Shown here in pieces: positions 9,101 through 16,560 of a stretch of DNA of 64,000 nt. Position numbers and translations under genes: made by a program. The number at the start of each line of letters is the position of its first letter. Position 1 is the first letter of the stretch. The DNA is from Arthrobacter sp. Alg241-R88. GTDB lineage: Bacteria > Actinomycetota > Actinomycetes > Actinomycetales > Micrococcaceae. Location of the stretch: contig NZ_UNRG01000005.1 in the NCBI RefSeq assembly GCF_900537115.1, forward strand, positions 222,539 to 286,538. Direction: 5' to 3'. Under the pieces are notes generated by a model. That model was not told the origin of the DNA. It saw nothing but the letters and a program-made list of their open reading frames with translations, and made no database searches.

Positions 9101-9160
9101 GATGCGTTCGCGGACGAACCTTTCGAGGCGGACTTCCGTGATCCGGCGGTCGTCATGCAA
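6122..9160 (-). CDS. GH38 alpha-mannosidase
   Basis: The protein is 1012 residues, the usual size for bacterial and Ams1-like GH38 enzymes, which release terminal alpha-mannose. The N-terminal catalytic barrel shows the zinc-binding motif GHAHIDSAWLWP, the WVESDTNMPGGE segment, and WLPDSFGYS, whose Asp is the expected nucleophile. The C-terminal half matches the GH38 beta-sandwich domains. There is no signal peptide, so the enzyme is probably cytosolic and acts on imported or internal mannosides. The start is TTG 9160, supported by AGAGGG six bases upstream. It is the last gene in the minus-strand series below fdhD but is separated from it by about 150 bases that carry a palindrome, so it may have its own promoter. 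Confidence 0.9.
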   Translation of the reverse strand: MHDDRRITEVRLERFVRERISPAVYSRSLPLTLSSWDVPDEPVPALEAMRQKFQPQEHGAPWGKPWGTKWLRLQGEVPEFWGAGPDTTIEVVVDLGFTIEVPGFQCEGIAWRADGTIIKAVSPRNQYIPLKLLGGGMAVDFYVEAAANPDVAQGWTFAPTPYGDKSTAGTAPQYRLGTISIAELNQTVWELQQDIWTLSGLMAVLPWELPRRHEILRALERMMDVMDPDDVAGTAAAGREALAEVLARPAYSSAHQLVATGHAHIDSAWLWPVRETIRKCARTFSNVVALMDEYPDFVFSCSSAQQFAWIKEFYPELFGRIREKVRAGQFVPVGGMWVESDTNMPGGEAMARQFVEGKSFFLAEFGVDCREAWLPDSFGYSAALPQIVKSAGSRWFLTQKISWNQTNRMPHHTFNWEGIDGTRLFTHFPPVDTYNSQLSGRELAHAERNYRDHGRGSVSLVPFGYGDGGGGPTREMLAAAARTADLEGSPKVRIGSAESFFRQAEDEYSSLPVWVGEMYLELHRGTYTSQARTKKGNRRSEHLLREAELWCTTAAVRTEGSFAYPAAELKRLWRLVLLHQFHDILPGSSIAWVHQDAERNYQAIESALEALIAQAARAVLGTGERQFLLNAAPHARDGVPALAAGEPVGSPLPARAAARDAGFVLDNGIIRAVLDADGLLTSLRDYASGREAIAPGERGNLLELHRDTPNEWDAWDIDEFYRRNVTALTCAESVRLAEHDGEAAVVVERMAGSSAITQRISLAAGSPSLSITTSVDWQEREKLLKLGFALDVRADRSAAETQFGHVFRPTHINTSWEAAKFEICAHRWIHVAEPGYGVAVSNSSTYGHDVTRSIREADGGTTTTVRMSLLRAPKFPDPDADRGHHELTVTIRPGADIADAVQEGYRTNLVPRLVTGAAPVEPLFSVSNPALVIEAVKLAEDGSGDVVVRLYESLGQRSAGRLAANFPVQQVEAVDLLERPVQASGVEAGPEGTELLLRPFQLVTLRFVRTRA

Positions 9161-9217
9161 TGTTGGCCCTCTTCAGCGCTGGAAACGTGGACCATGGTGT
9201 CCATTCGGTGGATAAAA

Positions 9218-9231
9218 CTACCCGCTGGTAG
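9218..9231. promoter_or_regulatory. Short palindrome upstream of the mannosidase gene
   Basis: CTACC-CGCT-GGTAG forms a 5-bp-arm inverted repeat about 60 bases upstream of the mannosidase start, within TACCCGCTGGTA. Short TACC...GGTA palindromes are typical of TetR-type operators, but no regulator gene is adjacent. Confidence 0.3.
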
Positions 9232-9311
9232 CTTACTCGCGAATCGCTGCGGATGACATCCCTGGAAAAGCGGTTTCCGAAAAAAGTGGGGCCTGTGGCG
9301 CAATCCGGTGG

Positions 9312-10199
9312 TCAGCTCCGCGCGCCCGCGGGAGCCTGGGCGACGGGCCGGACAATACGGTGGTCCCCCGCGTAGATGTTGAGGCTTGTTCCCCGGCTGA
9401 ACCCGGCGAGGGTCAAGCCGCTGGCCTCTGCCAGTTCAACAGCGAGGCTGGAGGGAGCGCTGACGGCAGCCAGCACGGGAATTCCCGCCAGGGCCGCTTT
9501 CTGTACTAGCTCGAAGGAGGCCCGCCCCGATACCTGGAGGACGGTGCCGCGCAGCGGGAGCAGTCCTTCACGCAAGGCCCAGCCCACAACCTTGTCCACG
9601 GCGTTATGGCGCCCTACGTCCTCGCGGAGGCACAAAAGCTCTGCGCCGCCGTCGTCCTGGATCCTGAACAGCCCGGCCGCATGTACCCCGCCCGTATCCT
9701 CGAAAAGGCGCTGGGACTTCCGCAGCAGGCCCGGCAGGGATGCGAGGAGCTCCGCGTCGATGCTCAGCGGATCGGCGGCGGGACTGTAGTGCGAGGACTT
9801 CTGGACGGACTCCACTGAATCGGTCCCGCAAATGCCGCAGGAGCTCGATGTGTAGATGTGGCGGCCAATGGACGGAACTGTGACGTCGGGCCGCAACTGG
9901 ACCTCAACCACATTGAACGTCTGGACGCCGTTTTCATCCTCGCCGGCGCAGAAACGCAGTGACACGAGCTGCTCCGAGGTCCAAATGATGCCCTCCGACA
10001 CCAGGAACCCGGCCACCAGGTCAAAGTCGTCCCCTGGCGTCCGCATGGTGACAGAGAAGGAGAGCTGGCCCAATCGGATCTCCAGCGGCTCCTCCACAGC
10101 GAGGACATCTTCACGGTGCCTTACCGGGAACTCCAGGGCCTTCGGAGAACCGTCGAGTACATACTTGTGCACCTTGCGGCGCTGGGTCACGCGGCCCAT
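9312..10199 (-). CDS. fdhD: Formate dehydrogenase accessory sulfurtransferase FdhD
   Basis: The protein is 295 residues, the family's usual length. The conserved cysteine motif is present as SSSCGICGTDS, and the C-terminal part carries the FdhD segments CLREDVGRHNAVDKV and SGRASFELVQKA. FdhD passes sulfur from a cysteine desulfurase to the molybdenum (bis-MGD) cofactor before it is inserted into formate dehydrogenase; it acts in the cytosol. ATG 10199 (MGRVTQRR) fits family starts; GTG 10205 two codons earlier is equally well placed behind AAAAGG. It lies downstream of moeA, DUF6457 and mobA on the same strand, forming a molybdenum-cofactor maturation cluster. The dehydrogenase itself is not in the window. 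Confidence 0.93.
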   Translation of the reverse strand: MGRVTQRRKVHKYVLDGSPKALEFPVRHREDVLAVEEPLEIRLGQLSFSVTMRTPGDDFDLVAGFLVSEGIIWTSEQLVSLRFCAGEDENGVQTFNVVEVQLRPDVTVPSIGRHIYTSSSCGICGTDSVESVQKSSHYSPAADPLSIDAELLASLPGLLRKSQRLFEDTGGVHAAGLFRIQDDGGAELLCLREDVGRHNAVDKVVGWALREGLLPLRGTVLQVSGRASFELVQKAALAGIPVLAAVSAPSSLAVELAEASGLTLAGFSRGTSLNIYAGDHRIVRPVAQAPAGARS

Positions 10200-10283
10200 A
10201 GCCACCCCTGCCTTTTCATAGGTCCATCATGACAACTGCCGGACCGGGATACCAGCAGAGTGCGGTCTGGCCACCGAGCGTAG

Positions 10284-11663
10284 TCAGCCAAGAAGCGCGC
10301 TCCAGTCCACGGGGCCGCTGGACGCCGCTTTGCCGGCCGTCCTGCCTGGCCGCGCCGGGTTCCTCGGCTTGGCTTTGCCCGCAGTCTCCGGAACCGCTGG
10401 GATGGGTGGCCCCCAGGGCAGCGCAAACGCCGGCACCGGCTCGCCGAACTGGACCCCGTGCGGCGGCACCACCATCACGCCGGCGGCCGACGCCAACCCG
10501 CGCATCATGCCCGGGCCGGTGTGCTGCGCCGGAGATGCCATGCCATAGAGGAGTCGGAACGGCATCAGCCGGGTGCGCCCCGGATCGGGTTCGATGGCGC
10601 TTCCGCAGGGCACTTCGTGGATTTCGGGCAGCCTGCCGTGACCAAGCGCGGCGAGCAACGGTGCCCCCACGGTGCACAGCGCCATCATTGCGGCGAGGGG
10701 ATTCCCTGGGAGGCCGAGTACAAAGCGGCCGTCCGGCAGTTCCGCCAGGACAGCAGGGTGGCCTGGCCGCATCGCGATCCCGTCGATGACGAGCCGCCCG
10801 CCCAGTTCCGCCACCGCCTGACGCAGGTGGTCCGTGCCTGAGCGGCCTGTCCCGCCAGTGGTGATAACGACGTCGGCCGGCAGGTCCGGAGCGTCCGGCG
10901 CCTCCGGCACCACGTCTTCCAGGGCGGCGAGCCACTCGCCATAGGAGTCCCCAATCCGCTGCTGTCCCCCCGCTATTCCTCCCAGCATGCCCACGACGGC
11001 CGGTAATTGTGGACCGAAGGTATCCCGCACCTGGCCGGGATCTGGAACACCCTGGCCTATCACCTCACCACCGGTCAGCAGGAGCCGGACCAGGGGTTTT
11101 CCCTGGACCTGCAACTCGTCGTAGCCGGCAAGGGCAGCCACTGCCAGATGGGCAGGGTTGAGTTCCACTCCTGCCTTGACCAGGATGTCCCCGGCAAGCG
11201 CTTCCTCGCCGGCTTTCCGGATGTGCTGGCCGTTCCGCGGCTCGCCAGGCCTGGCCCTTCCTCCGGTCATCAAGACAGGCAAGCCGTCATCGTCCTTGCC
11301 AAGCACCGCGCTCTCACTGCGCAGCACCGCTTTTGCCCCGGGAGGAATGAGCCCGCCGGTGACGATCGGACTGGCCTGGTGCGGGGCCAGCCGGGTGCCT
11401 GGTTCCGCCAGGATCCATGGCCCGGTCCCGTTGACCGCCCAGCCGTCCATGGCCGAGGACGCGTAGTGGGGCATGTCCTGCAACGCCACAATGTCCTGCT
11501 CCAACGTGCGGCCGAGGGCCAGGTTCAGGGGAACCGGCCCGGCAGGGATCGGCGTTGCTGCGTCAAAAGCTGCCTGCCGGGCTTCTTCCCACGTATGGTC
11601 CAGGTGCTCCGGCGCCTCCGGCAGGTCGGTTGAACTCCGTTCTTCCCCGGGTTCCCCAGTCAT
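10284..11663 (-). CDS. moeA: Molybdopterin molybdenumtransferase MoeA
   Basis: The protein is 459 residues. Near residue 70 it has MPHYASSAMDGWAV, the classical MoeA signature, then TTGGTGRSGTDHLRQAV (the MoCF-binding loop) and LPGNPLAAM in the C-terminal part. MoeA inserts molybdate into adenylylated molybdopterin with release of AMP. The C-terminus is extended by a Pro/Lys-rich tail. The start overlaps the stop of the DUF6457 gene (ATGA at 11660-11663), which implies coupled translation. The protein looks intact. Confidence 0.9.
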   Translation of the reverse strand: MTGEPGEERSSTDLPEAPEHLDHTWEEARQAAFDAATPIPAGPVPLNLALGRTLEQDIVALQDMPHYASSAMDGWAVNGTGPWILAEPGTRLAPHQASPIVTGGLIPPGAKAVLRSESAVLGKDDDGLPVLMTGGRARPGEPRNGQHIRKAGEEALAGDILVKAGVELNPAHLAVAALAGYDELQVQGKPLVRLLLTGGEVIGQGVPDPGQVRDTFGPQLPAVVGMLGGIAGGQQRIGDSYGEWLAALEDVVPEAPDAPDLPADVVITTGGTGRSGTDHLRQAVAELGGRLVIDGIAMRPGHPAVLAELPDGRFVLGLPGNPLAAMMALCTVGAPLLAALGHGRLPEIHEVPCGSAIEPDPGRTRLMPFRLLYGMASPAQHTGPGMMRGLASAAGVMVVPPHGVQFGEPVPAFALPWGPPIPAVPETAGKAKPRNPARPGRTAGKAASSGPVDWSALLG

Positions 11664-11953
11664 TCGCCGGGAGTCCCGGCGGCTTCAGCATCGTAGTCCG
11701 CAGCCAGGGAACGTGCCACATCCAAAGCGCCTTCCATCGACGCGGCATCTGTGCTGCGTCCGGACGCTGAGGCTAAACCGGCGGCGTAGCCGGCGATGAA
11801 GGTGGTGAGTGGCGCCGCGGGCCGCACAACGGAGTGGGCGGCTACACCCGCGAGGGCGAGGATGGCGTTGACGTCCACCTGGACGTCCTCAAGCTCGTAC
11901 GCCTGGAGCAGGGACCTGCACCATTCCTCCAGCGTTTCATCCTGGCTTTTCAC
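11660..11953 (-). CDS. DUF6457 domain protein
   Basis: This 97-residue acidic helical protein carries the pattern DVNAILALAGVAAHSVVRPA followed by APLTTFIAGYAAG, which matches DUF6457, a small actinobacterial family usually encoded beside molybdenum-cofactor genes. Its position between mobA and moeA, with a 4-base overlap into moeA and only 15 bases after mobA, places it in that pathway, probably as an accessory subunit or chaperone. The molecular function is unknown. Confidence 0.8.
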   Translation of the reverse strand: MKSQDETLEEWCRSLLQAYELEDVQVDVNAILALAGVAAHSVVRPAAPLTTFIAGYAAGLASASGRSTDAASMEGALDVARSLAADYDAEAAGTPGE

Positions 11954-11968
11954 GAACTGCCTCCCAAT

Positions 11969-12613
11969 TTAATTGCTGCCGCGCCGGTCCTGGCCCTCGT
12001 CCCGGCTTCCGGCGTCAACTCCAAGTGCGGCGGCATCATCCCAGGTATCCACATCGGCCGTGGAACCGGCCGGGACGGTAACAAGCTGCACGTCAAGACT
12101 AGCAAGGAGCGCCCGCATGGAGCTGTTGTTTAGGGCACCCCGTGAGGCCAGTTCCCTGGCGGCCCTTTTTAACACGGCCGTGCGGTAAAACCCGGCCAGC
12201 TGCTGGGCCCTGCCGTCTTCGGCGCATGCGATGATTGCATCGGCCCCCGGGTCGCCTGCCAGTGCTGCCGTTAGTGCCTCCACCGCAGCCGAGACCTTCG
12301 GCATGTCGCACGCCAGCACCAGCGTGTAGGTCCGTTCGCTTCCGGCCTGGGCCAGTGCCTCCAGACCGGCAGCCACCGCGGCGGCCGGCCCTGCAAACTC
12401 CGGCTGCTCGCGGCAGGAGAGCACCCCTGCGGGGAGCGCGCCTGGGTCCGGACCAACCACTACTGTGCAGATCGCCCCTGACGCGGCAGCCAGCGACCGT
12501 TGCAGGAGGGTGTCACCGTGAAAGACCAGCCCTTGTTTGGGTACGCCGCCCAGCCTGGATGACCGGCCACCGGCCAGGATCAGGGCATTGAACTCCAACC
12601 GGTCTTGTTCCAC
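11969..12613 (-). CDS. mobA: Molybdenum cofactor guanylyltransferase (MobA-like)
   Basis: The protein is 214 residues with the nucleotidyltransferase signature LAGGRSSRLGGVPK at the N-terminus, GPAAAVAAGLEAL in the middle and ACDMPKVSAAVEAL for the metal-binding Asp. MobA links GMP from GTP to Mo-molybdopterin to give the MGD cofactor required by formate dehydrogenases, which fits the neighbouring fdhD. Similar enzymes (MocA) add CMP; the adjacent fdhD favours GMP, but sequence alone does not settle it. The start is GTG 12613 with a GGGGGA stretch immediately upstream; a TTG five codons later is the alternative. Confidence 0.85.
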   Translation of the reverse strand: MEQDRLEFNALILAGGRSSRLGGVPKQGLVFHGDTLLQRSLAAASGAICTVVVGPDPGALPAGVLSCREQPEFAGPAAAVAAGLEALAQAGSERTYTLVLACDMPKVSAAVEALTAALAGDPGADAIIACAEDGRAQQLAGFYRTAVLKRAARELASRGALNNSSMRALLASLDVQLVTVPAGSTADVDTWDDAAALGVDAGSRDEGQDRRGSN

Positions 12614-12659
12614 TCCCCCAGCCTAGTCCCGGGACGGCGGGGGCACCCTATCCGCTGGA

Positions 12660-13160
12660 TCAGGCAGCGCGCTCGGGCAGCAGGAACGGATCCCACGCGG
12701 GTGTTGGCTTCTCGAGTTCCTTGATCTGCCACATGGTGCCGTGCGGCGGCTCAGGGACAAACCGCAGCTTCCAGCCCATTTCGGCCGGGGTGTGGTCGCC
12801 TTTGAGGTTGTTGCACCTCAGGCAGGCAGCCACCAGGTTTTCCCAGGAGTCCGCACCCCCGCGAGACTTTGGGTGAACATGATCGATGGTGTGCGCAGCT
12901 TTTCCGCAATAAGCACACTTGTGCCCGTCACGTCGAAGTACCCCCCGCCGGCTGACAGCGGTGGACTGGTTATATCTGGGCCGGATGTAGCGGTTCAGGA
13001 GGATCACGGACGGGCGGCCCAGGATCTCCTGGGGGCCCACTACGGGATCGTCCCCTTCGGCCACAACGCTCGCCTTGCCCGTGAGCACAAGCACCAGCGC
13101 CCGGCGGAAAGTAATAACCGCCAGCGGTTCATATCCAGCATTCAGAACGAGAGTGCGCAT
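12660..13160 (-). CDS. HNH endonuclease family protein
   Basis: The protein is 166 residues. The C-terminal half holds an HNH domain with a zinc site: CAYCGKAAHTIDHVHPKSRG, then ENLVAACLRCNNLKGDHTP. Residues C-x2-C and C-x2-C would bind zinc and the DHV histidine is the expected general base. The N-terminal part (LVLNAGYEPLAVITFRRAL) is typical of the single-copy housekeeping HNH protein of actinobacteria, whose biological role has not been defined. It is not next to any defence or phage gene. The ATG start at 13160 precedes MRTLVLNAGYEPL, the conserved family N-terminus. Confidence 0.85.
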   Translation of the reverse strand: MRTLVLNAGYEPLAVITFRRALVLVLTGKASVVAEGDDPVVGPQEILGRPSVILLNRYIRPRYNQSTAVSRRGVLRRDGHKCAYCGKAAHTIDHVHPKSRGGADSWENLVAACLRCNNLKGDHTPAEMGWKLRFVPEPPHGTMWQIKELEKPTPAWDPFLLPERAA

Positions 13161-13383
13161 GCACGTACCTCTTCACGGCCGCACCCGTCAGGGGCACGAG
13201 GGCCGGCTGCCCTCGGCATGTCCGGGCTATGGATCGACACCACAAGAGTAAACAAAGAAGTGCACTATCAGCTAATGCTGGAGCACGCGGTGCCGTGTCC
13301 GGGCGGAATTCGTGAACTCCTGCAGCTCGCCCAGATGGCTGCTTGCAGTGGTACGGAGTTATAAGCATGCCGGGAGTTAACGG

Positions 13384-13416
13384 ACAGGACCCCCGCCACA
13401 AGGGCAGGGGTCCTGT
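13384..13416 (-). terminator. Hairpin downstream of the first NlpC/P60 gene
   Basis: ACAGGACCCC (13384-13393) and GGGGTCCTGT (13407-13416) are a perfect 10-bp inverted repeat 35 bases past the stop of the minus-strand NlpC/P60 gene. There is no clear T run on either strand, so it may be a weak terminator or an mRNA 3'-end stabiliser. The rest of the gap from 13161 to 13451 holds nothing I recognise. Confidence 0.5.
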
Positions 13417-13451
13417 TCAGGGATCAGACGCGCATCCGAGGCCGGAGAGCA

Positions 13452-14225
13452 TTAGCTCACGCGGATGAACACCGGGCCGGAGCCAACGTTGGCACTGAAG
13501 ACAACGGTTTGGTTGCCGTTGTAGCCGCCGTGCACTGCCTGGCCGTTACCGGCGTAGACAGCCACGTGGGCCATGCCGGCGCCGCCATCGGCGTAGTAAA
13601 TCAGGTCGCCCGGCTGGGCTTCAGCAGCGCTCACGGTGCGGCCCAAGGAGAGGTAGCCTGCGGGCCAGTCGTGGAAGTTGATGCCCACGGCAGCCAGGGA
13701 GTTGGTCACCAGCATGGTGCAGTCCTGCATAACACCAAGCTGGGCGTAGGCTGCGGACAGGATGGCTGCACCCTTTCCACTTGCCGAGGCAGGAGCGGCG
13801 GGGGCTGCTGCAGCCGCAGCCGTAGCGGTCACCTTCGCAACAGCGGCGGTCCTTGCGGCCGGAGCAGGCGCCGGAGCGGCTTCCTGGACCTCCACCTCGG
13901 GCTCCGGAGCTTCCACAACGGGGGCCGGCGTGGTGGTTACAGCAGGCTTCTCGAAGGAGATGGCAATGGTGGAAGCAGCGGAGATCGGAGCCTCAACCGT
14001 TGATTCAACTTCCAATGTGGAGGCGGGAGCGGAGTCACGCTGGACGTTGGCGTCAGCAGCGTTCGCGGCGAGGCCGCTGGTCAGGACCAGGCCGGAAGCG
14101 GCTGCGATAACAGCTGCCTGGCGTCCTACGCCGCCGGCGTTGTCGCCCACAGCCTTTGCAATGATGGCGAGCGAGTTGGTCTTGGTGGCCTCGGCGCGGT
14201 GCCGTGCGGTTGCACGAGTAGTCAT
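13452..14225 (-). CDS. Secreted NlpC/P60-family peptidoglycan hydrolase
   Basis: The protein is 257 residues. A basic N-terminus leads to a signal-like hydrophobic stretch (QAAVIAAASGLVLTSGLA) ending near ANAAD, then an Ala/Pro/Glu-rich spacer, then the catalytic domain from about residue 155. The active-site Cys is in MQDCTMLV (the family usually has DCSG), the His in GMAHVAVYAG, and a second polar position follows. Such enzymes cut peptide bonds in the peptidoglycan stem. The N-terminus is paralogous to that of the next gene (RHRA, then VGRQAAVIAAASGL), which shows a recent duplication of the export region. The usual WGG segment before the Cys is absent, so this catalytic domain is divergent. 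No riboswitch is seen in its 168-base upstream gap. Confidence 0.85.
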   Translation of the reverse strand: MTTRATARHRAEATKTNSLAIIAKAVGDNAGGVGRQAAVIAAASGLVLTSGLAANAADANVQRDSAPASTLEVESTVEAPISAASTIAISFEKPAVTTTPAPVVEAPEPEVEVQEAAPAPAPAARTAAVAKVTATAAAAAAPAAPASASGKGAAILSAAYAQLGVMQDCTMLVTNSLAAVGINFHDWPAGYLSLGRTVSAAEAQPGDLIYYADGGAGMAHVAVYAGNGQAVHGGYNGNQTVVFSANVGSGPVFIRVS

Positions 14226-14392
14226 CAGTTCTCTCTTTCGATTCCTTCAAAGCCGCATGTGGGCGGCCAAAGGTGTTTGGACGCGCCGGCATCTTGGGGG
14301 TACGCCGGCACGCCCCGAACGGGGATGTGTGGTGATTTAGCGAAGAGCGTGTTTGGGCAAAGAAAAAGCCCTTGGACCGTGGGGTCGAAGAA

Positions 14393-15142
14393 CTAGTTCA
14401 TAGTGAAGAAGGCTGAGGAGCCGGTAGCAGCTACCGAGTGCAGCAGCGTTCCCTGGGAGGGGTTCAGGGCGCTGATCATCATGCCGTTGCCGACGTAGAT
14501 GCCAACGTGCGCTCCGCCGTTCTGCATGACCAGGTCACCCGGCTGCGGCGTGGAGGTGGGCTTCATTGCAGTCCACGCGTTGACGCGGGGGATGCTGATG
14601 CCGGCCTGGGCGTAGACCCACTGGGTGAAGCCTGAGCAGTCCCAGCCGTTGGGGGTGGTGCCGCCCCAAACGTACGGACGGCCGATGCCGGTGTAGGCGA
14701 GGCCCGCAATTCCGGAAGTGGACGCCGAGGCAACTGTCTCCACGGCCTTGTCCGCAACGGAGCCGGCCGATGCGGTGGAAGCAGTGGTCACGCCCTGTTC
14801 ATCGTCTGAGTCCGTGGACTGCGCAACTACCCGCTCAACAACAGGTGCCGGAGTGGTCTTGACCACGGGACGCTCGAAGGAGACGGTAGCCGTGGGCGCC
14901 GCGGTGACAGCGAGGGCGCTTTGTGCCGATCCGGATTCCGTGGAAGCGGAGACGCCAGCGGTGGTGTCCGCTGCATTGGCCGGCAGGCCCATGGTCAGGA
15001 TGAGGCCCGAGGCAGCTGCGATGACTGCAGCCTGGCGACCTACTGTCCCGGCATTGGCACTAACAGCCTTGGACATGGAGTCCAGGGGGTTGGTACGAAC
15101 CGGTTGCGCACGGTGGCGCGCAGAATTATGGCGTGAAGACAC
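14393..15142 (-). CDS. Secreted NlpC/P60-family peptidoglycan hydrolase, c-di-AMP riboswitch-controlled
   Basis: The protein is 249 residues with an export signal around QAAVIAAASGLILTMGLP, a Thr/Ser/Val-rich spacer, and a canonical NlpC/P60 domain: GRPYVWGGTTPNGWDCSGFT with the catalytic Cys, then GAHVGIYVG with the catalytic His. It should cleave D-gamma-Glu-meso-DAP or equivalent stem bonds outside the membrane during growth or cell separation. GTG 15142 is chosen because GGGAGAGG lies about seven bases upstream and it aligns with the paralogue's start; a TTG at 15160 would overlap the ribosome-binding site. The leader is a ydaO-type riboswitch, so expression should fall when c-di-AMP is high. 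Confidence 0.9.
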   Translation of the reverse strand: MSSRHNSARHRAQPVRTNPLDSMSKAVSANAGTVGRQAAVIAAASGLILTMGLPANAADTTAGVSASTESGSAQSALAVTAAPTATVSFERPVVKTTPAPVVERVVAQSTDSDDEQGVTTASTASAGSVADKAVETVASASTSGIAGLAYTGIGRPYVWGGTTPNGWDCSGFTQWVYAQAGISIPRVNAWTAMKPTSTPQPGDLVMQNGGAHVGIYVGNGMMISALNPSQGTLLHSVAATGSSAFFTMN

Positions 15143-15147
15143 GAAGG

Positions 15148-15295
15148 TAGCCTCTCCCAATGCCTACGAGGTGAGCTGTCGGATTCGGATGGGAGTCACC
15201 CGGCCGCGCGGCTTCCTGGGAAGCTTTTGCGACTTAACCCCAAGGCCTTCAAAAAGCTGAAGACCAAAATTGGTTCCCCCGCCCCTGCCAGACGA
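15148..15295 (-). promoter_or_regulatory. c-di-AMP (ydaO/yuaA-type) riboswitch upstream of NlpC/P60
   Basis: Read on the minus strand, the leader contains the ydaO landmarks in order: GGGGCGGGGGAACCAA, TTGGGGTTAAGT, a variable hairpin, GGGTGACTCCCATCC, then CCGAATCCGACAGCTCACC and GGGAGAGG. The stretch GAATCCGACAGC is the signature of this class. In actinobacteria it controls cell-wall hydrolase and Rpf genes and turns them off when c-di-AMP binds. The final GGGAGAGG may double as the ribosome-binding site of the gene at 15142. Confidence 0.88.
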
Positions 15296-15347
15296 TGAAA
15301 TGCGAACGGACCTTGAGCGGTGGCAGAGTTAGGCAATCCGCACAAGA

Positions 15348-15372
15348 GCGTCAACTTCGGAAAAGTTGACGC
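15348..15372 (-). terminator. Hairpin between the M23 gene and the next riboswitch
   Basis: GCGTCAACTT (15348-15357) and AAGTTGACGC (15363-15372) form a perfect 10-bp inverted repeat with a 5-base loop, 85 bases past the M23 stop. No T run follows on the minus strand. The right part of the minus-strand reading contains TTGACG, which could instead be the -35 box of the downstream riboswitch transcript. Confidence 0.45.
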
Positions 15373-15457
15373 GAGTTAGACGGTACAGCAGTTTTGCGTG
15401 AATGTCACATTCAGGTCACGGCAGGTCAAGTTCATTCGATAGCTCACCGTCACTTGA

Positions 15458-16279
15458 CTACAGCCAGCCAGTGGGGTCAACAACTTCGCCGTTGACCTGG
15501 ACCTCAAAGTGGAGGTGGCAGCCGGTGGAGGCCCCTGTGGTCCCGCTGAGGGCCACAACGTCCCCGCGGGACACTGTCTGCCCCTCCTTCACACTGAAGG
15601 ACGACAGGTGGTTGTAGGTGGTTTCCAGGCCGTTGCCGTGATCCACTACGACGCGGTTGCCGCCACCGTACTGGTGCCACCCAGCGAAGGTGACGGTTCC
15701 GGTGGCCGCGGCCAGAACGGAAGTGCCGCACTGGGCCACATAGTCCTGTCCGCGGTGGAAGTCACCGGATCCTCCGGTGATCGGGCTGACCCGGTAGCCG
15801 AACGGTGAAGCAGTGCTCAAAGCGGCGAGCGGCGCACCAAGGCTTCCGGCGGAGGCGGCGCGGGTGATGGCGCCGGCGGACTGGGCACTGAGCAGCTGTT
15901 TCAGCTTGCCGTCAGGGTCTGCCTGGGTAACCACAGCAGAGCGGCTGAAGTCTATCTGGGCGCCCGCTTCCGCGGAAACCTGCGGCTGGGGCACAACAGC
16001 GGACGCCGCGACAGGAGTGGATCCGGAGGCATCCGTGGCCATTACTGGACTGGTGGCCGGCACGGTCACGGTGAGCACAAGTCCGGTGGCGGCCAGGGCG
16101 ATACCGGCCTTTTGGCCGATGCCGCTGGCAGCAGCGAACTCAGTGATTTGGCGGAAGGGACCCCGACGGCGGCGCGCATCACGGTGCGGATCGCGGGGGC
16201 GTTCCGAGGTGATGACTTCGACAACGCGCGGTGTCGAAGCAGGGACCGCCGCGCGGCGGCGTCCCCTGGAATTCTGCAT
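15458..16279 (-). CDS. Secreted M23-family peptidase (LytM type), c-di-AMP riboswitch-controlled
   Basis: The protein is 273 residues. An Arg-rich cytoplasmic start is followed by a hydrophobic segment (AGIALAATGLVLTVTVPA), a low-complexity spacer and a C-terminal M23 domain. Zinc ligands are visible as H-x3-D in GDFHRGQDYV and H-x-H in CHLHFEVQ. M23 enzymes are zinc endopeptidases that cut peptidoglycan cross-bridges. ATG 16279 is given as the start; a TTG two codons upstream (16285) is better spaced from GAGGAA and cannot be excluded. A second ydaO riboswitch precedes the gene, tying it to the same c-di-AMP control as its neighbour. Confidence 0.9.
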   Translation of the reverse strand: MQNSRGRRRAAVPASTPRVVEVITSERPRDPHRDARRRRGPFRQITEFAAASGIGQKAGIALAATGLVLTVTVPATSPVMATDASGSTPVAASAVVPQPQVSAEAGAQIDFSRSAVVTQADPDGKLKQLLSAQSAGAITRAASAGSLGAPLAALSTASPFGYRVSPITGGSGDFHRGQDYVAQCGTSVLAAATGTVTFAGWHQYGGGNRVVVDHGNGLETTYNHLSSFSVKEGQTVSRGDVVALSGTTGASTGCHLHFEVQVNGEVVDPTGWL

Positions 16280-16290
16280 GGTCAAGAAGG

Positions 16291-16485
16291 GTTCCTCTCT
16301 GGAAAGCCTGCGAAGTTAGCTGTCGGATTCGGGTCAGAGAGTTCAAAGACCCGGTCCGCCGTAAGCAAGCTTCGGCACAGAGATATCCCCGGAGGAATCC
16401 TTCACTGGAAGAGGCTTGCTGCTGACGGACTTCACCCCAAGGCAGTCCCCCGCTGCCGCTTGTGGTTCCCCCGCCTCTGCCAGTT
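16291..16485 (-). promoter_or_regulatory. c-di-AMP (ydaO/yuaA-type) riboswitch upstream of the M23 peptidase
   Basis: On the minus strand the leader reads GGCGGGGGAACCACA, then CTTGGGGTGAAGTCC, a long variable arm, GACCCGAATCCGACAGC, TAACTTCGCAGGC and AGAGAGGAACC. The GAATCCGACAGCTAAC block and the GGGGAACC and GGGGTGAA blocks match the same class as the element at 15148-15295. The variable arm is about 50 bases longer than in the other copy. Confidence 0.88.
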
Positions 16486-16560
16486 ACGACTCGTGCTCCT
16501 GATCCGCTGGCAGAGCTCGGCTCCAGATCAGGTAACGCTTTAATATCAACGCTTGGTTCA

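Noticed and set aside
12660..13160. Defence or homing nuclease
   Set aside because: The HNH gene has the housekeeping N-terminus of the common actinobacterial family, normal base composition and no mobile neighbours.
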